Origin: Candidatus Methylobacter titanis
GTDB taxonomy: Bacteria > Pseudomonadota > Gammaproteobacteria > Methylococcales > Methylomonadaceae
Reading direction: 5' to 3'
NCBI GenBank assembly: GCA_029946125.1
Contig: JAQSDX010000022.1
Location: 1 to 53,641, forward strand
DNA: 53,641 bases
Within the stretch, counting starts at the first letter, position 1. Each line of letters opens with the position of its first letter. Below are positions 18,958-27,726 of the stretch, in pieces. Below the pieces are notes generated by a model that did no database searches, was not told the origin of the DNA, and was given only the letters and a program-made list of their open reading frames with translations. Made by a program: the position numbers and the translations under genes.

Positions 18958-19867
18958 CAAACAGCGAGTTTTGATTGTCGATGATGAAAAGTTTAACCGT
19001 CAGATATTAAGCGAGTTACTGCTTCCGGATTACGATGTGTTCCTCGCTAAAGATGGCGAGCAGGCCATCGCTCTGGCCGGAACCGAGCCGCAGCCGGATC
19101 TGATCTTGCTGGATGTGATCATGCCGGGTATGGATGGCTACGAAGTGCTGCGTCGGCTGCGCGCCGACGAGCGCACCTGCGCTATATCGGTCATGTTTGT
19201 CACCGGCATGAGCGAAGAAGGTGACGAGACTAAAGGCCTGAACATGGGGGCGGTCGATTATATTCTAAAGCCGTTTCGGTCTGCGGTGGTTCGCGCCCGT
19301 GTGCGTAACCACATGAACTATATCTGGCAACGCAAACAGCTTGAATCGGATGCCCTTATTGATAGCTTGACCGGTATTGCCAACCGCCGTCAATTCGATC
19401 ATACCGTTGACGATGAATGGCGGCGTGCAAATCGTCATGGATCTACACTTTCTCTGGCTATGATAGATGTCGATTATTTTAAGCTGTATAACGATACTTA
19501 CGGTCATGGCGAGGGAGACCAGGCACTACGTCAGATTGCCAAGGCCATGTCGCAGGCGCTCAATCGCTCCAGTGACCTGGTTGCCCGTTATGGCGGTGAA
19601 GAGTTTGTATTACTGTTGCCGGAAATAGAATCGGACGAAGCCGTCCGTATTGCCGAACAGATTCGTCTGGCCGTCGAGGCGCTTGGACTTTGTCACCAAA
19701 AATCCAGCGTCGCCGCTTGTGTAACGATTAGCATAGGCGGCGTTTCCCTAGTGCCTTCCTCTAACGTCTCAATTGCCGAAATGCTTGTCTTGGCGGATAA
19801 CCAGCTTTATCTGGCAAAAGACGCAGGACGGAACGCGGTAAGCTGGGGGGCAGTTGAATCGGCATAA
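18950..19867 (+). CDS. Receiver-GGDEF diguanylate cyclase
   Basis: The 305-residue soluble protein has an N-terminal receiver (Asp55 in LLDVIMPGMDG, Lys in LKPF) and a C-terminal GGDEF domain with an intact active site GGEEF (residues 215-219). The product-inhibition site RxxD (RSSD, residues 206-209) is five residues ahead, at the canonical spacing. It should make cyclic di-GMP when phosphorylated and be restrained by its product. Its start overlaps the end of the hybrid kinase gene by 8 bases, so the kinase Hpt domain is the likely phosphodonor. The 240 bases after it hold no gene. Confidence 0.94.
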   Translation: MTNKQRVLIVDDEKFNRQILSELLLPDYDVFLAKDGEQAIALAGTEPQPDLILLDVIMPGMDGYEVLRRLRADERTCAISVMFVTGMSEEGDETKGLNMGAVDYILKPFRSAVVRARVRNHMNYIWQRKQLESDALIDSLTGIANRRQFDHTVDDEWRRANRHGSTLSLAMIDVDYFKLYNDTYGHGEGDQALRQIAKAMSQALNRSSDLVARYGGEEFVLLLPEIESDEAVRIAEQIRLAVEALGLCHQKSSVAACVTISIGGVSLVPSSNVSIAEMLVLADNQLYLAKDAGRNAVSWGAVESA

Positions 19868-20108
19868 CGATGTGCCCAATTAGCTAGGCGTAAGAATTCC
19901 TTTATAGCGCGCGTGAAGTCGTATAAGTAATGGTTTATTTGAGTCATCATGACTAAACCTGTCATTCCTCCGGCAGTAGTAGCCTAAGACCGTCAGAAAA
20001 TGAATGTCCTAAACGGTAAAAAGCTCCTGTGAAGATATACTTATTCGAGCGTGGTCGACCGTGTATTCCATACCCTGAGAAACCGACTTGGCACGCGCAA
20101 AGAGTAGC

Positions 20109-21317
20109 TCAGCCCCAATTGCCATCATCATTGACGATAGTCCGTATTGCAGTGAGTTTGAGCACTCCGGCACCAAAGCTTCCTCCGATAGGGTTAAATA
20201 TGTCCAGATAAAAACTTTCATCAGGTTCGGAAAAAGTATCGCCAATAATCTCGACCGGAATCACGGCTTGATTTTCGTTTGGATAGAGCGCCAACGTGCC
20301 TTTGGCGGCAAGGTAATCCTCACCCGCCCTGGCAGTATCGTCGCGGGTGGCATAGTCCACACTCAAAATCTGAGTTGTGTCGCTACGCATGCCGGTGAAC
20401 TGCAACAGAAAATAGGCGTAGCTGGTTCCACTGTTGCCTTCCGTCACTGTTTTTTGCACCTGATCCGCTTGGGTCGGTGCATTCGGATATTGCGCCCGCA
20501 AGCTCTGGTCTATCCATTGCTGATAATGGCTAATGCGCTGCCAAGCGCCGATTTCACCAAAGCTGCTATTGTTCACCCCGTCGACATCAGGATGGACGCT
20601 ACCTTGACTGATGCTGGTGTTATAGGTGGCAATACCAGCAACCTGTCCACGGATAAAGGCCGGTCCGCCGCTGTCTCCTTGGGCGATCATTCCTTCATTC
20701 TGGCCCAATCCTGTTCCTGGACTATTGATCAGCCTGCCTAGGGCATCTTGAGCAGTAATGCCGTTATCATAATCGGCCAGCAACTGGGTGCCGGCGGTTG
20801 GTGTCCAGCTTATCGACGAACCCAGCCAGCTTTTAAGCATGGCAGCATCGGCATCGAACTGATTATTGGCTTTCATGCGTAACGCGCCGCCACTGTAAGT
20901 CGCTAGTGTTCCGGCGTCACCGCTACCGACCAGGCCGTATCCCACCATCGTTAGTGACTGGCCGATTTCGTCGCTATCGCGGTAAAGGCCATAGCGCTCT
21001 GCTCCCACCGGCGCAGCGCTGGTCAACCAGACTAAGGCTAGGTCGTTATTGGCGTTAACCGAATCATAGTCCGGCATGACTTCAATGCGGGATGAGGTAA
21101 TTTTCTGCTGCCCGGATGCCGTTTCAAAGTGAATGTCTGCACTGCTGGATGATGCGCTGGCAAACAAGTGCGCAGCCGTCAGGATAGCCCGTCCATCATA
21201 AAGCAAAACGCCAGTACCGAAATATCCACCAGAGGAAATACGAACGACACCGTCGTATCCTTCTCCTGGGTTGGCGCGGTTACGAGAATCGGTATAAGAG
21301 GTGACAGTGGTAACCAT
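20109..21317 (-). CDS. Trypsin-like serine protease with C-terminal Calx-beta domain
   Basis: The N-terminal 270 residues are a chymotrypsin-fold protease with the full triad: His in LTAAHL, Asp in NNDLALVWL and Ser in GDSGGPAF. The last 110 residues (EGNSGTSYAYFLLQFTG, later EDYLAAKGTLALYPNE, ending TIVNDD) form a Calx-beta repeat, common in adhesins and type I secreted proteins. There is no Sec signal peptide. The protein stops directly after the NDD of the first Calx-beta unit, where relatives usually go on, so it may be 3'-truncated or lack its secretion signal. No clear ribosome site precedes the ATG. Repeats and an IS30 remnant lie upstream, marking an accessory region. Confidence 0.83.
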   Translation of the reverse strand: MVTTVTSYTDSRNRANPGEGYDGVVRISSGGYFGTGVLLYDGRAILTAAHLFASASSSSADIHFETASGQQKITSSRIEVMPDYDSVNANNDLALVWLTSAAPVGAERYGLYRDSDEIGQSLTMVGYGLVGSGDAGTLATYSGGALRMKANNQFDADAAMLKSWLGSSISWTPTAGTQLLADYDNGITAQDALGRLINSPGTGLGQNEGMIAQGDSGGPAFIRGQVAGIATYNTSISQGSVHPDVDGVNNSSFGEIGAWQRISHYQQWIDQSLRAQYPNAPTQADQVQKTVTEGNSGTSYAYFLLQFTGMRSDTTQILSVDYATRDDTARAGEDYLAAKGTLALYPNENQAVIPVEIIGDTFSEPDESFYLDIFNPIGGSFGAGVLKLTAIRTIVNDDGNWG

Positions 21318-21359
21318 AAATGTAAGGGACTTTAAAATTTAAACGACAGTTGAAAAACC

Positions 21360-21389
21360 TTGAATTCACTTGAATTCACTTGAATTCAT
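21360..21389. repeat. Three tandem 10-bp repeats (TTGAATTCAC)
   Basis: TTGAATTCAC occurs at 21360-21369 and 21370-21379, and as TTGAATTCAT at 21380-21389. Each contains an EcoRI-type palindrome, GAATTC. The array lies 43 bases upstream of the protease start codon, in a position to affect its expression or length-variable regulation. Confidence 0.8.
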
Positions 21390-21467
21390 ATAATGAATGC
21401 AGCACCTCTTAAAAAGGTTAGAGGGCATAGTTTCCGTCTACCAAAACAAAAACTAAAGAGGTATCCA

Positions 21468-21527
21468 ATGAGAACATTCAACCATCTAACCCACGAAGAA
21501 AGATACCTTATCTACATAAGGCGTTAA
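21468..21527 (+). pseudogene. N-terminal remnant of an IS30-family transposase
   Basis: From the ATG at 21468 the frame reads MRTFNHLTHEERYLIYIRR and stops. This is the characteristic first helix of IS30-family transposases (consensus with LT-EER-I). A good AAAGAGG ribosome site remains upstream, but the rest of the transposase is gone. It marks an old insertion between the protease and the aminopropyltransferase-like gene. Confidence 0.65.
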
Positions 21528-21528
21528 T

Positions 21529-21642
21529 GGCGACGATGTGCTCAATTTATTACTGAATACCAACCTGCCTGGCTCAGTCAGCGGCTGTATCGCTGAAATT
21601 GCCGGTTGCATTAACGATGCCTTGCCGGAAGAGCTGGTTTAA
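21529..21642 (+). pseudogene. Orphan C-terminal coding fragment, unknown
   Basis: Directly after the IS30 remnant, in another frame, 37 codons read through without a stop to TAA at 21640: GDDVLNLLLNTNLPGSVSG and then CIAEIAGCINDALPEELV. Composition and codon use look coding. There is no start codon or ribosome site, so this may be the tail of a gene cut by the IS event. I do not recognise the family. Chance is possible at this length. Confidence 0.3.
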
Positions 21643-21692
21643 ACAAGGCATTGCGAAATAAATCAGTTAAGCCGATCATGGTTCAGCGATCC

Positions 21693-23963
21693 TTATTTCC
21701 AGATGCTGACAATATTGGTGAAGTCATCGGTCCATGGCTTCATGTCGAAATATAAGGGCATTTTCTGCCATTTTCCGAGACGGCTTAGGCGTAGCGGTTC
21801 CAGTGTTTCGGCATGCTTTGCCATGACTACCCAGTCGGTCGCAACCACCAGGGGGATGTCCTGTTGCGGTTGGAATTCCTGAATCAAGGATGCCAAGTGC
21901 AAGGCTTCCGCATTAATCGACAATACTTTTTTCAGCGACAAATGGCGGTTGGTCATATGAAACGCCAGGATGCCAGTAGGTTTGAGTTTTTTGAAATAGA
22001 GCGCCAGCGCTTCCTTGGTCAGCAGATGGGTCGGTACCGAATCGGAACTGAACGCATCCATGACTAATAAATCAAAGTGCTGATCCGGCTCTTTTTCCAG
22101 CGATAAACGGGCGTCGCCGATACGCATCGCGGCGTTGGGAGCGCATTGGCTCAGGTAGCTGAAATAGGCGGGATTGCCGGCAATGTCTACCACCAGCGGA
22201 TCGATTTCGTACAGTGTCCAGTTTTGCTGGTCTTTGGCGTAACAGGCTAACGCGCCTGCGCCCAGTCCGACCACGCCGATATTCCAGGCTTGATCGTTAC
22301 CGTCATATTCTTTAAACAGTTGCCCCATAGGCCCGGGACGACTGTAATAGGTTAGCGGTATTTTACTTAAGTGTGCAGCAAGACGTTGCGCCCCGTGTTT
22401 GGTGGTGCCGTGAAATAACTCATGATAGCTTTCAGGCTGGCCTTGTTCATCGGTTAACACGGCTTCACGTACGGCCAGCACGCCAAAAAAACTGCGTTGC
22501 TGATAAAGCGTATGCGATGACAGCCCATGCAAGCCGAGAGCAAGGAAGATAATGGCTCCGGTCATTAACGCAAAGCCGACTGGACGGGCTCTGAGGAGGT
22601 AAGTCAACAAGGTTAAGCCCATCAGGCCGATGACAATAATGTCGAAATACTGGAGTAAATTGTCGACAGTGGCATGAGCAATAATCCCGATAATAACCAG
22701 CAGAGCAGGGACTATTATTTGCAACAGTAACCCGCTATTTAAGGTGAGTTTCAGACCGGGTCGCAGCAGCAAAGCCGCAATAATCATGATCGGGTATTCA
22801 TAGACGGCATTGAATACAAACGGCGCAACAAAGGTGTTGAACATGCCACCCAACATGCCCGCAAAGGACATAATCAGGTAGAAGGTGGTTAAATGCCGGG
22901 TATGCGGCCTTAGTTTAGCCAGTTCGCCATGACACACCATGACGGCAAAGAAGAATGCCAGCAGGTGCAAAATCAAATAGGCCCAATAAGGTAAGTCCGC
23001 CGGATTAATGAACGCGTAGGCGATAAACGGCAACAGGAAAAGCGGTTGCAGTTTGACCATTAACGGATGTATTTTGTCGTTCCATTTGGAAAAAACGATC
23101 ACAAAAGACAATAAGTACAGCGTTAACGGGATAATCCATAATAACGGCACCGAGGCAATGTCGGTGCTGATGAAGTTGGTCAGGCCCAGCAACAGGCTGG
23201 ACGGTACCAAGGCCAGCGCCAGCCAGTGCAATTGGGTGGCAAGGCTGAGATTATTTTCATCTGTAGCCGTAACGGCTTCCGCATCTTGTAGGGGCGAATT
23301 TATTCGCCCAGGGCGAATAAATTCGCCCCTACAATTTTTCCACAGCACAAACGCGCAGCCTGCAATCAGCAGACACAGCAGCAGATAGCCGGCACTCCAG
23401 TAACTTTTCTGGTTAGCCAGTCCGATATTGGGTTCAAGCAGGAACGGGTAGCTCAGCAATGCAATCAGGCTGCCGGTGTTGCTGGCGGCATAAAGATAAT
23501 AAGGGTCGTGACTGGTATGGTGACCGACATTGGCGAACCATTTTTGGATCAGCGGTGCGGTGGTGGAAACCACGAAAAAAGGCAGGCCGATAGCCAGAAA
23601 TAAAGTCCAGAGCAACCAGAAGGTTGGATTGCTGTCTGTCGGCGGGACGGTGTTTTCCGGCAAGGCTAACGGCAGCGCCAAAAAACTGATCAGTATGAGC
23701 GCGGTGTGGATTTGGATTTGGCGGTGCTGTGCGTGCCGGGTAGAAAGATAATGTGCATAAAGATAACCCAGAAATAAGATGCTTTGGTAAAACACCATGC
23801 AGGTGTTCCAGACTGCCGGTGAGCCGCCGAGTAAAGGTAATAAGATCTTCCCAAACAGAGGCTGCAGCACAAACATCAGCGATGCACTGGTAAACAAAGT
23901 TGCGGCAAATAAGAAAATTAAGGGTAAATTGCGATCGGCTGTGGCTTCTGGACGGTGGCTCAT
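21693..23963 (-). CDS. Membrane-fused spermidine synthase-like protein
   Basis: The 756-residue protein has an N-terminal half of about 12 hydrophobic helices and a C-terminal domain (about 500-745) with the aminopropyltransferase/methyltransferase Rossmann motifs VVGLGAGALACYA, YEIDPLVVDIA and DLLVMDAFSSDSVPTHLLT. Such fused spermidine synthase-like proteins are widespread in bacteria. Their substrate is mostly unknown and they need not make spermidine. The gene carries an in-frame palindromic repeat at residues about 210-226 (RGEFIRPGRINSPLQ), in the loop after a membrane helix, which looks like an insertion. It is a single gene in an accessory stretch. Confidence 0.85.
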   Translation of the reverse strand: MSHRPEATADRNLPLIFLFAATLFTSASLMFVLQPLFGKILLPLLGGSPAVWNTCMVFYQSILFLGYLYAHYLSTRHAQHRQIQIHTALILISFLALPLALPENTVPPTDSNPTFWLLWTLFLAIGLPFFVVSTTAPLIQKWFANVGHHTSHDPYYLYAASNTGSLIALLSYPFLLEPNIGLANQKSYWSAGYLLLCLLIAGCAFVLWKNCRGEFIRPGRINSPLQDAEAVTATDENNLSLATQLHWLALALVPSSLLLGLTNFISTDIASVPLLWIIPLTLYLLSFVIVFSKWNDKIHPLMVKLQPLFLLPFIAYAFINPADLPYWAYLILHLLAFFFAVMVCHGELAKLRPHTRHLTTFYLIMSFAGMLGGMFNTFVAPFVFNAVYEYPIMIIAALLLRPGLKLTLNSGLLLQIIVPALLVIIGIIAHATVDNLLQYFDIIVIGLMGLTLLTYLLRARPVGFALMTGAIIFLALGLHGLSSHTLYQQRSFFGVLAVREAVLTDEQGQPESYHELFHGTTKHGAQRLAAHLSKIPLTYYSRPGPMGQLFKEYDGNDQAWNIGVVGLGAGALACYAKDQQNWTLYEIDPLVVDIAGNPAYFSYLSQCAPNAAMRIGDARLSLEKEPDQHFDLLVMDAFSSDSVPTHLLTKEALALYFKKLKPTGILAFHMTNRHLSLKKVLSINAEALHLASLIQEFQPQQDIPLVVATDWVVMAKHAETLEPLRLSRLGKWQKMPLYFDMKPWTDDFTNIVSIWK
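23286..23334. repeat. Perfect 49-bp palindromic repeat inside a coding region
   Basis: Two 24-base arms (23286-23309 and 23311-23334) are exact reverse complements around a single A. Each arm is itself a hairpin (GGGCGAAT-TT-ATTCGCCC). Because of the symmetry, both strands can encode RGEFIRPGRINSPLQ. The core is shared with the intergenic element at 9520-9578. Confidence 0.9.
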
Positions 23964-24072
23964 TATTTTTATAGGTAGCCCTAATGGCTTTTAATTTTTA
24001 ATGGGCTAATGATAATGCATTTGTTGGTATAGGGGGCAGTTGAAAATAATGCAGATTTAAAAAGATCTTTAA

Positions 24073-24248
24073 TAGACATCTTTCCTAAATACAGCTACGT
24101 AGGCATGTAGGCAGGAATAAGCCGGTTCAAGCGATAGCGAGAACCGGTGTTTCCTGCGCTCCGGAATTTACCGGAAACGCTATCACGCGCTACGCTTGCT
24201 TGGGTAGTCTTATTCCTGCCTACACAAACTATTTAGGAAAGATGTCTA
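24073..24248. mobile_element. MITE-like structured element with 19-bp terminal inverted repeats
   Basis: Perfect 19-base terminal inverted repeats lie at 24073-24091 and 24230-24248 (TAGACATCTTTCCTAAATA and its complement). A second perfect 15-base inverted repeat lies at 24107-24121 and 24209-24223 (GTAGGCAGGAATAAG), and more hairpins are inside (CCGGTTC with GAACCGG, and TTCCTG/CCGG stems). There is no coding frame. The 176-base size and nested symmetry fit a miniature inverted-repeat element or a folded RNA. Together with flanking DNA it fills the 470-base gap before def. The rest of that gap shows nothing clear. Confidence 0.7.
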
Positions 24249-24436
24249 ATGTAAATATTTTGCGGCTGCTTGCAGAATTTATCGATACACCTTAAAGCCG
24301 GTGTGCTGGGTTTGTCGGGCTGCAATGAATGCAGCGGAAAAGCGTTGAAATCAGCAGGCTTCAATAGCGGTGGAGTTTCCAGATGGTTTCAAATCATATA
24401 GAATTTCAGTATTCAATTATTATAATGGAGAGTTTG

Positions 24437-24943
24437 TTGAGTATTCTATCTATTCTCGAGTTTCCGGATGATCGGTTGCGTAAGAAGGCTGCAATCGTAA
24501 AAACGGTCGATGATAAAATTAAAAAGTTGGTCGATGATATGCTTGAAACCATGTATGAATCGCATGGTGTAGGCTTGGCCGCAACTCAGGTTAATGTGCA
24601 TCAGCGGGTCGTGGTCATCGATGTCAGTGAGGAAAAGGATGCCCCATTATGTTTAATCAATCCTGAAATCATCGAAAAAGACGGGGTTAAAGAGTCTGAA
24701 GAAGGTTGTCTTTCGGTGCCCGGTTTTTTTGAAAAAGTGACCAGGGCTGAGCATATTATAGTCAGGGCGCTGGACAGGGAAGGGAGGTCTTTTGAATTTA
24801 GCGCCAGAGATTTACTGGCTGTTTGCGTTCAGCACGAGCTGGATCATTTGAGCGGAAAACTGTTTGTCGATTATATTTCACCGTTAAAACGGCAGCGGAT
24901 TAAGAAGAAATTGGAAAAAATGCATAAAATGGAAACGAGTTAA
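24437..24943 (+). CDS. def: Peptide deformylase
   Basis: Def removes the formyl group from nascent proteins. All three metal and active-site motifs are present: [16 protein letters not shown] and QHELDHLSG (the usual Met of HEMDH is Leu here). Start choice: the TTG at 24437 has GGAGAG 4 bases upstream and gives the family N-terminus [15 protein letters not shown]. ATGs at 24425 and 24383 are in frame too, and the last also has a GGTGGAG site. It shares one base with the fmt start, the usual def-fmt pairing. Confidence 0.95.
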   Translation: MSILSILEFPDDRLRKKAAIVKTVDDKIKKLVDDMLETMYESHGVGLAATQVNVHQRVVVIDVSEEKDAPLCLINPEIIEKDGVKESEEGCLSVPGFFEKVTRAEHIIVRALDREGRSFEFSARDLLAVCVQHELDHLSGKLFVDYISPLKRQRIKKKLEKMHKMETS

Positions 24944-25872
24944 TGAAGATAATTTTTGCCGGAACCCCTGATTTTGCCGTCCCTTGCTTGCAGATGTTGT
25001 TGGATTCAGGGCATGAGGTTTGTGCCGTCTATACTCAGCCAGATCGTCCGGCAGGCAGAGGGCGTAAGTTGCAACCTAGTCCGGTCAAAGCATTGGCCTT
25101 GATTGCCGGGATTCCTGTTTTTCAACCACTGACGATGAAGACCGATGAGGACTTGCAACAGATCAGCGCATTGAATGCCGATTTGATGGTGGTGGTTGCT
25201 TACGGCATGATTTTAACCCAAGCCGTTCTGGACGTGCCTAAACTGGGCTGTATCAATGTCCATGCTTCATTATTGCCGCGTTGGCGCGGAGCGGCGCCTA
25301 TTCAACGAGCATTAATAGCGGGCGATGAAAAAACCGGCGTGACCATTATGCAGATAGTGCGCAAACTGGATGCCGGCGATATGCTGCACAAGGAAGAATG
25401 CACCATAGATCCTATCGATACCGCTGTCGATTTGCATGACAAATTAGCCGTGTTGGGCGCAATAGGCCTGAGCAAAGTGCTGGCGCAACTGGAAGCGGGA
25501 GCTATTCATCCCGAACCGCAGGATGAGACGCTGGTGACCTATGCCGAAAAACTGGAAAAAAGCGAAGCCGATATCGATTGGACGCAACCGGCAGCGGATC
25601 TGGCTAGAAAGGTAAGAGGCTTAAATGCCTGGCCGGTCGCGCAAACGCTTTATCAAGGTAATGCGTTGCGCATTTGGCGGGCGGTAGCGGTGCAGGATGA
25701 TTCGTCTTTACAAATGGAACCGGGCACAGTGCACCGTGTCGATAAACATATCGATGTGGCGACCGGCTTAGGTTTTTTACGGCTGCTGGAAGTGCAGTTG
25801 CCGGGCGGAAAGCGCTTGCCTGTTCAGGCTTTCCTCAGTGCTCACGACCTTAATGGGGTAAAACTCGGTTGA
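24943..25872 (+). CDS. fmt: Methionyl-tRNA formyltransferase
   Basis: Fmt formylates initiator Met-tRNA using 10-formyltetrahydrofolate. Visible are the N-terminal GTPDFAVPCLQ, the folate-site loop NVHASLLPRWRGAAPIQRA with the catalytic Asn/His, and the C-terminal OB domain (KVRGLNAWPVAQT). The length of 309 residues is normal. Its ATG overlaps the def stop by one base and its stop overlaps the rsmB start by four, so def-fmt-rsmB are probably one coupled transcript. Confidence 0.97.
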   Translation: MKIIFAGTPDFAVPCLQMLLDSGHEVCAVYTQPDRPAGRGRKLQPSPVKALALIAGIPVFQPLTMKTDEDLQQISALNADLMVVVAYGMILTQAVLDVPKLGCINVHASLLPRWRGAAPIQRALIAGDEKTGVTIMQIVRKLDAGDMLHKEECTIDPIDTAVDLHDKLAVLGAIGLSKVLAQLEAGAIHPEPQDETLVTYAEKLEKSEADIDWTQPAADLARKVRGLNAWPVAQTLYQGNALRIWRAVAVQDDSSLQMEPGTVHRVDKHIDVATGLGFLRLLEVQLPGGKRLPVQAFLSAHDLNGVKLG

Positions 25873-27155
25873 ATACACGATTAGTCGCGGCCCGGGTATT
25901 GTCCCGGGTTTTGCAAGACGGGCAGTCTTTAACCGCCGCTCTGGATAATGCATTTCTGAGCATAGAGTCGGGTAAAGACCGGGCTTTCATTCAAGCGCTA
26001 TGTTACGGCGTTTGCAGGCAATTTCATCGGCTGGATTTTATTTTAAGCCAATTACTGGATAAACCGCTAAAGGATGCCGACGTTAAATCCTTGGCTTTGG
26101 TGGGCTTGTACCAGCTTAAATTTATGCGAGTAAAACCTCATGCCGCCGTGTCCGAAACGGTATTGGCCGCACGTAAAAAACCGTGGGCCAAGTCGCTGAT
26201 CAATGCGGTGCTTAGAACCTATCTGCGAGAGCAGGAAGAACTTGAACACAAAGCCGATAAATTTCAGGTCGCAGCCCTGAGTCATCCCGACTGGCTGATT
26301 AAACAAATTGAACAGGACTGGCCCCAGCAGGCGTTAACTATTTTTCTGGAAAACAACCAGCAACCGCCTATGGTGTTGCGGGCCAATCTGGCGAAAACCA
26401 GCAGGGAACATTACCTGCAACTATTAACCGAACAAGGCATAGAGGCTGAAGCTGTCGGTTTTTGCCGGTCGGCGATCAGGCTGGATAAACCGGTGCCGGT
26501 CGATTTGCTGCCCGGCTTTGCCGAGGGGATGGTATCCGTTCAGGATGCCGCCGCGCAATTGGCGGCCGGATTGCTGGATGTGCAGCCGGGACATCGAGTG
26601 CTGGATGTCTGTGCCGCACCGGGCGGTAAAACTGCGCATATTCTTGAGACTCAAGCGCAGCTAAAAAAGCTGGTCGCCGTCGATATAGACGCGTCCAGAA
26701 TGCTGCGGGTCAGTGAAAATTGTCAGCGCCTGGGTCTGCAAGCTACGCTGGTGGTAGGCGATGCGGCAAATCCTGAGGGTTGGTGGGATGGGCAGCCGTT
26801 TGACCGGATTTTGCTGGACGCACCCTGTTCAGCCTTGGGCGTTATTCGCCGCCATCCGGATATTAAATTATTGCGCAGAGCCGAAGATATTGGGCAGTTA
26901 CAGGCTATGCAAAAAACCATCCTGCAAGCCGTCTGGCCGTTGCTAGCGCCTGGCGGATTATTGGTTTATGCAACCTGTTCCATTTTAAAGCAGGAAAATG
27001 AGCAGCAGGTTCAAGCGTTTTTAGCTGAGCATAACGATGCGGCCGAGTTGCCTATAGAGGCAGGCTGGGGAATTTCCGGAATCTGTGGGCGCCAGATTAT
27101 TACCGGTGAATCGGCAATGGATGGGTTTTATTATGCACGCATCAGTAAGCAATAA
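25869..27155 (+). CDS. rsmB: 16S rRNA m5C967 methyltransferase RsmB (Sun)
   Basis: RsmB methylates C967 of 16S rRNA. The N-terminal NusB-like domain (about 1-140, ARVLSRVLQDGQSL and ALCYGVCRQF) precedes the SAM-dependent Rossmann domain with VLDVCAAPGGKTAHILE, the DAPCSALGVIRRHPDIK active-site loop and YATCSILKQENE with the second catalytic Cys. The length of 428 residues is normal. It starts with TTG overlapping the fmt stop. It is followed by DUF4390 and ntrYX, as in many gammaproteobacteria. Confidence 0.96.
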   Translation: MNTRLVAARVLSRVLQDGQSLTAALDNAFLSIESGKDRAFIQALCYGVCRQFHRLDFILSQLLDKPLKDADVKSLALVGLYQLKFMRVKPHAAVSETVLAARKKPWAKSLINAVLRTYLREQEELEHKADKFQVAALSHPDWLIKQIEQDWPQQALTIFLENNQQPPMVLRANLAKTSREHYLQLLTEQGIEAEAVGFCRSAIRLDKPVPVDLLPGFAEGMVSVQDAAAQLAAGLLDVQPGHRVLDVCAAPGGKTAHILETQAQLKKLVAVDIDASRMLRVSENCQRLGLQATLVVGDAANPEGWWDGQPFDRILLDAPCSALGVIRRHPDIKLLRRAEDIGQLQAMQKTILQAVWPLLAPGGLLVYATCSILKQENEQQVQAFLAEHNDAAELPIEAGWGISGICGRQIITGESAMDGFYYARISKQ

Positions 27156-27726
27156 AACATTGCTATGTTGTTTTTTGATAGGCTTGTTGCCCACCATCAG
27201 TCATGCTGATACGTCTGTCTCGAAGTCTGTCGAAGGCTTTGGTGTTGTGGTCAAAAATGCCGAGTTTACCTTGCAAGGTGATAGCTATGTGTTGTCTGCG
27301 GATATAGATTATCGGCTCAGTACGCGGGCAAAGGAGGCGCTGAAAAGCGGAGTGCCTTTGTATTGGGATATACATATCAAGACCCTGCAACAGCGGGATT
27401 ATTTCTGGAATAAAACATTGGTTAATACCGGCATCCGTTACCGCATTCAGTATCATGCCTTACTGAATATGTATCGTGTCAGAAATGAAGGTGCAGGTGA
27501 TGTGACTAACTTTTCTAAGCTATCAGCGGCGCTCGATTCGATGTCAACTATCCGTGCTTTTCGGGTAATGGATACGGCGACTTATGCCTCTGGAGAACGC
27601 TACGCCGCCAGCATAAAAGTAACGCTTGATCGAGATGCCCTGCCGTTACCGTTACGGCCGATTGCTTATGTTAATCCTCAGTGGTATTTATCCAGTGACT
27701 GGACATTATGGCCTTTGACAAAATAA
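27133..27726 (+). CDS. DUF4390 exported protein
   Basis: The product from the ATG at 27133 has a signal peptide ending ISHA (about 26 residues), followed by a beta-rich domain ending WYLSSDWTLWPL, the typical end of DUF4390. The family is almost always found between rsmB and the ntrYX-type two-component genes. Its role is unknown, but the position suggests a periplasmic partner of the sensor kinase. The frame is open back to 27085, but that start would lack a signal peptide. It overlaps rsmB by 23 bases and the kinase gene by 19. Confidence 0.85.
   Translation: MHASVSNKTLLCCFLIGLLPTISHADTSVSKSVEGFGVVVKNAEFTLQGDSYVLSADIDYRLSTRAKEALKSGVPLYWDIHIKTLQQRDYFWNKTLVNTGIRYRIQYHALLNMYRVRNEGAGDVTNFSKLSAALDSMSTIRAFRVMDTATYASGERYAASIKVTLDRDALPLPLRPIAYVNPQWYLSSDWTLWPLTK

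Noticed and set aside
20088-20741. Long plus-strand open frame opposite the protease gene
   Set aside because: It is antisense to a gene with a clear catalytic triad and shows no recognisable protein pattern.
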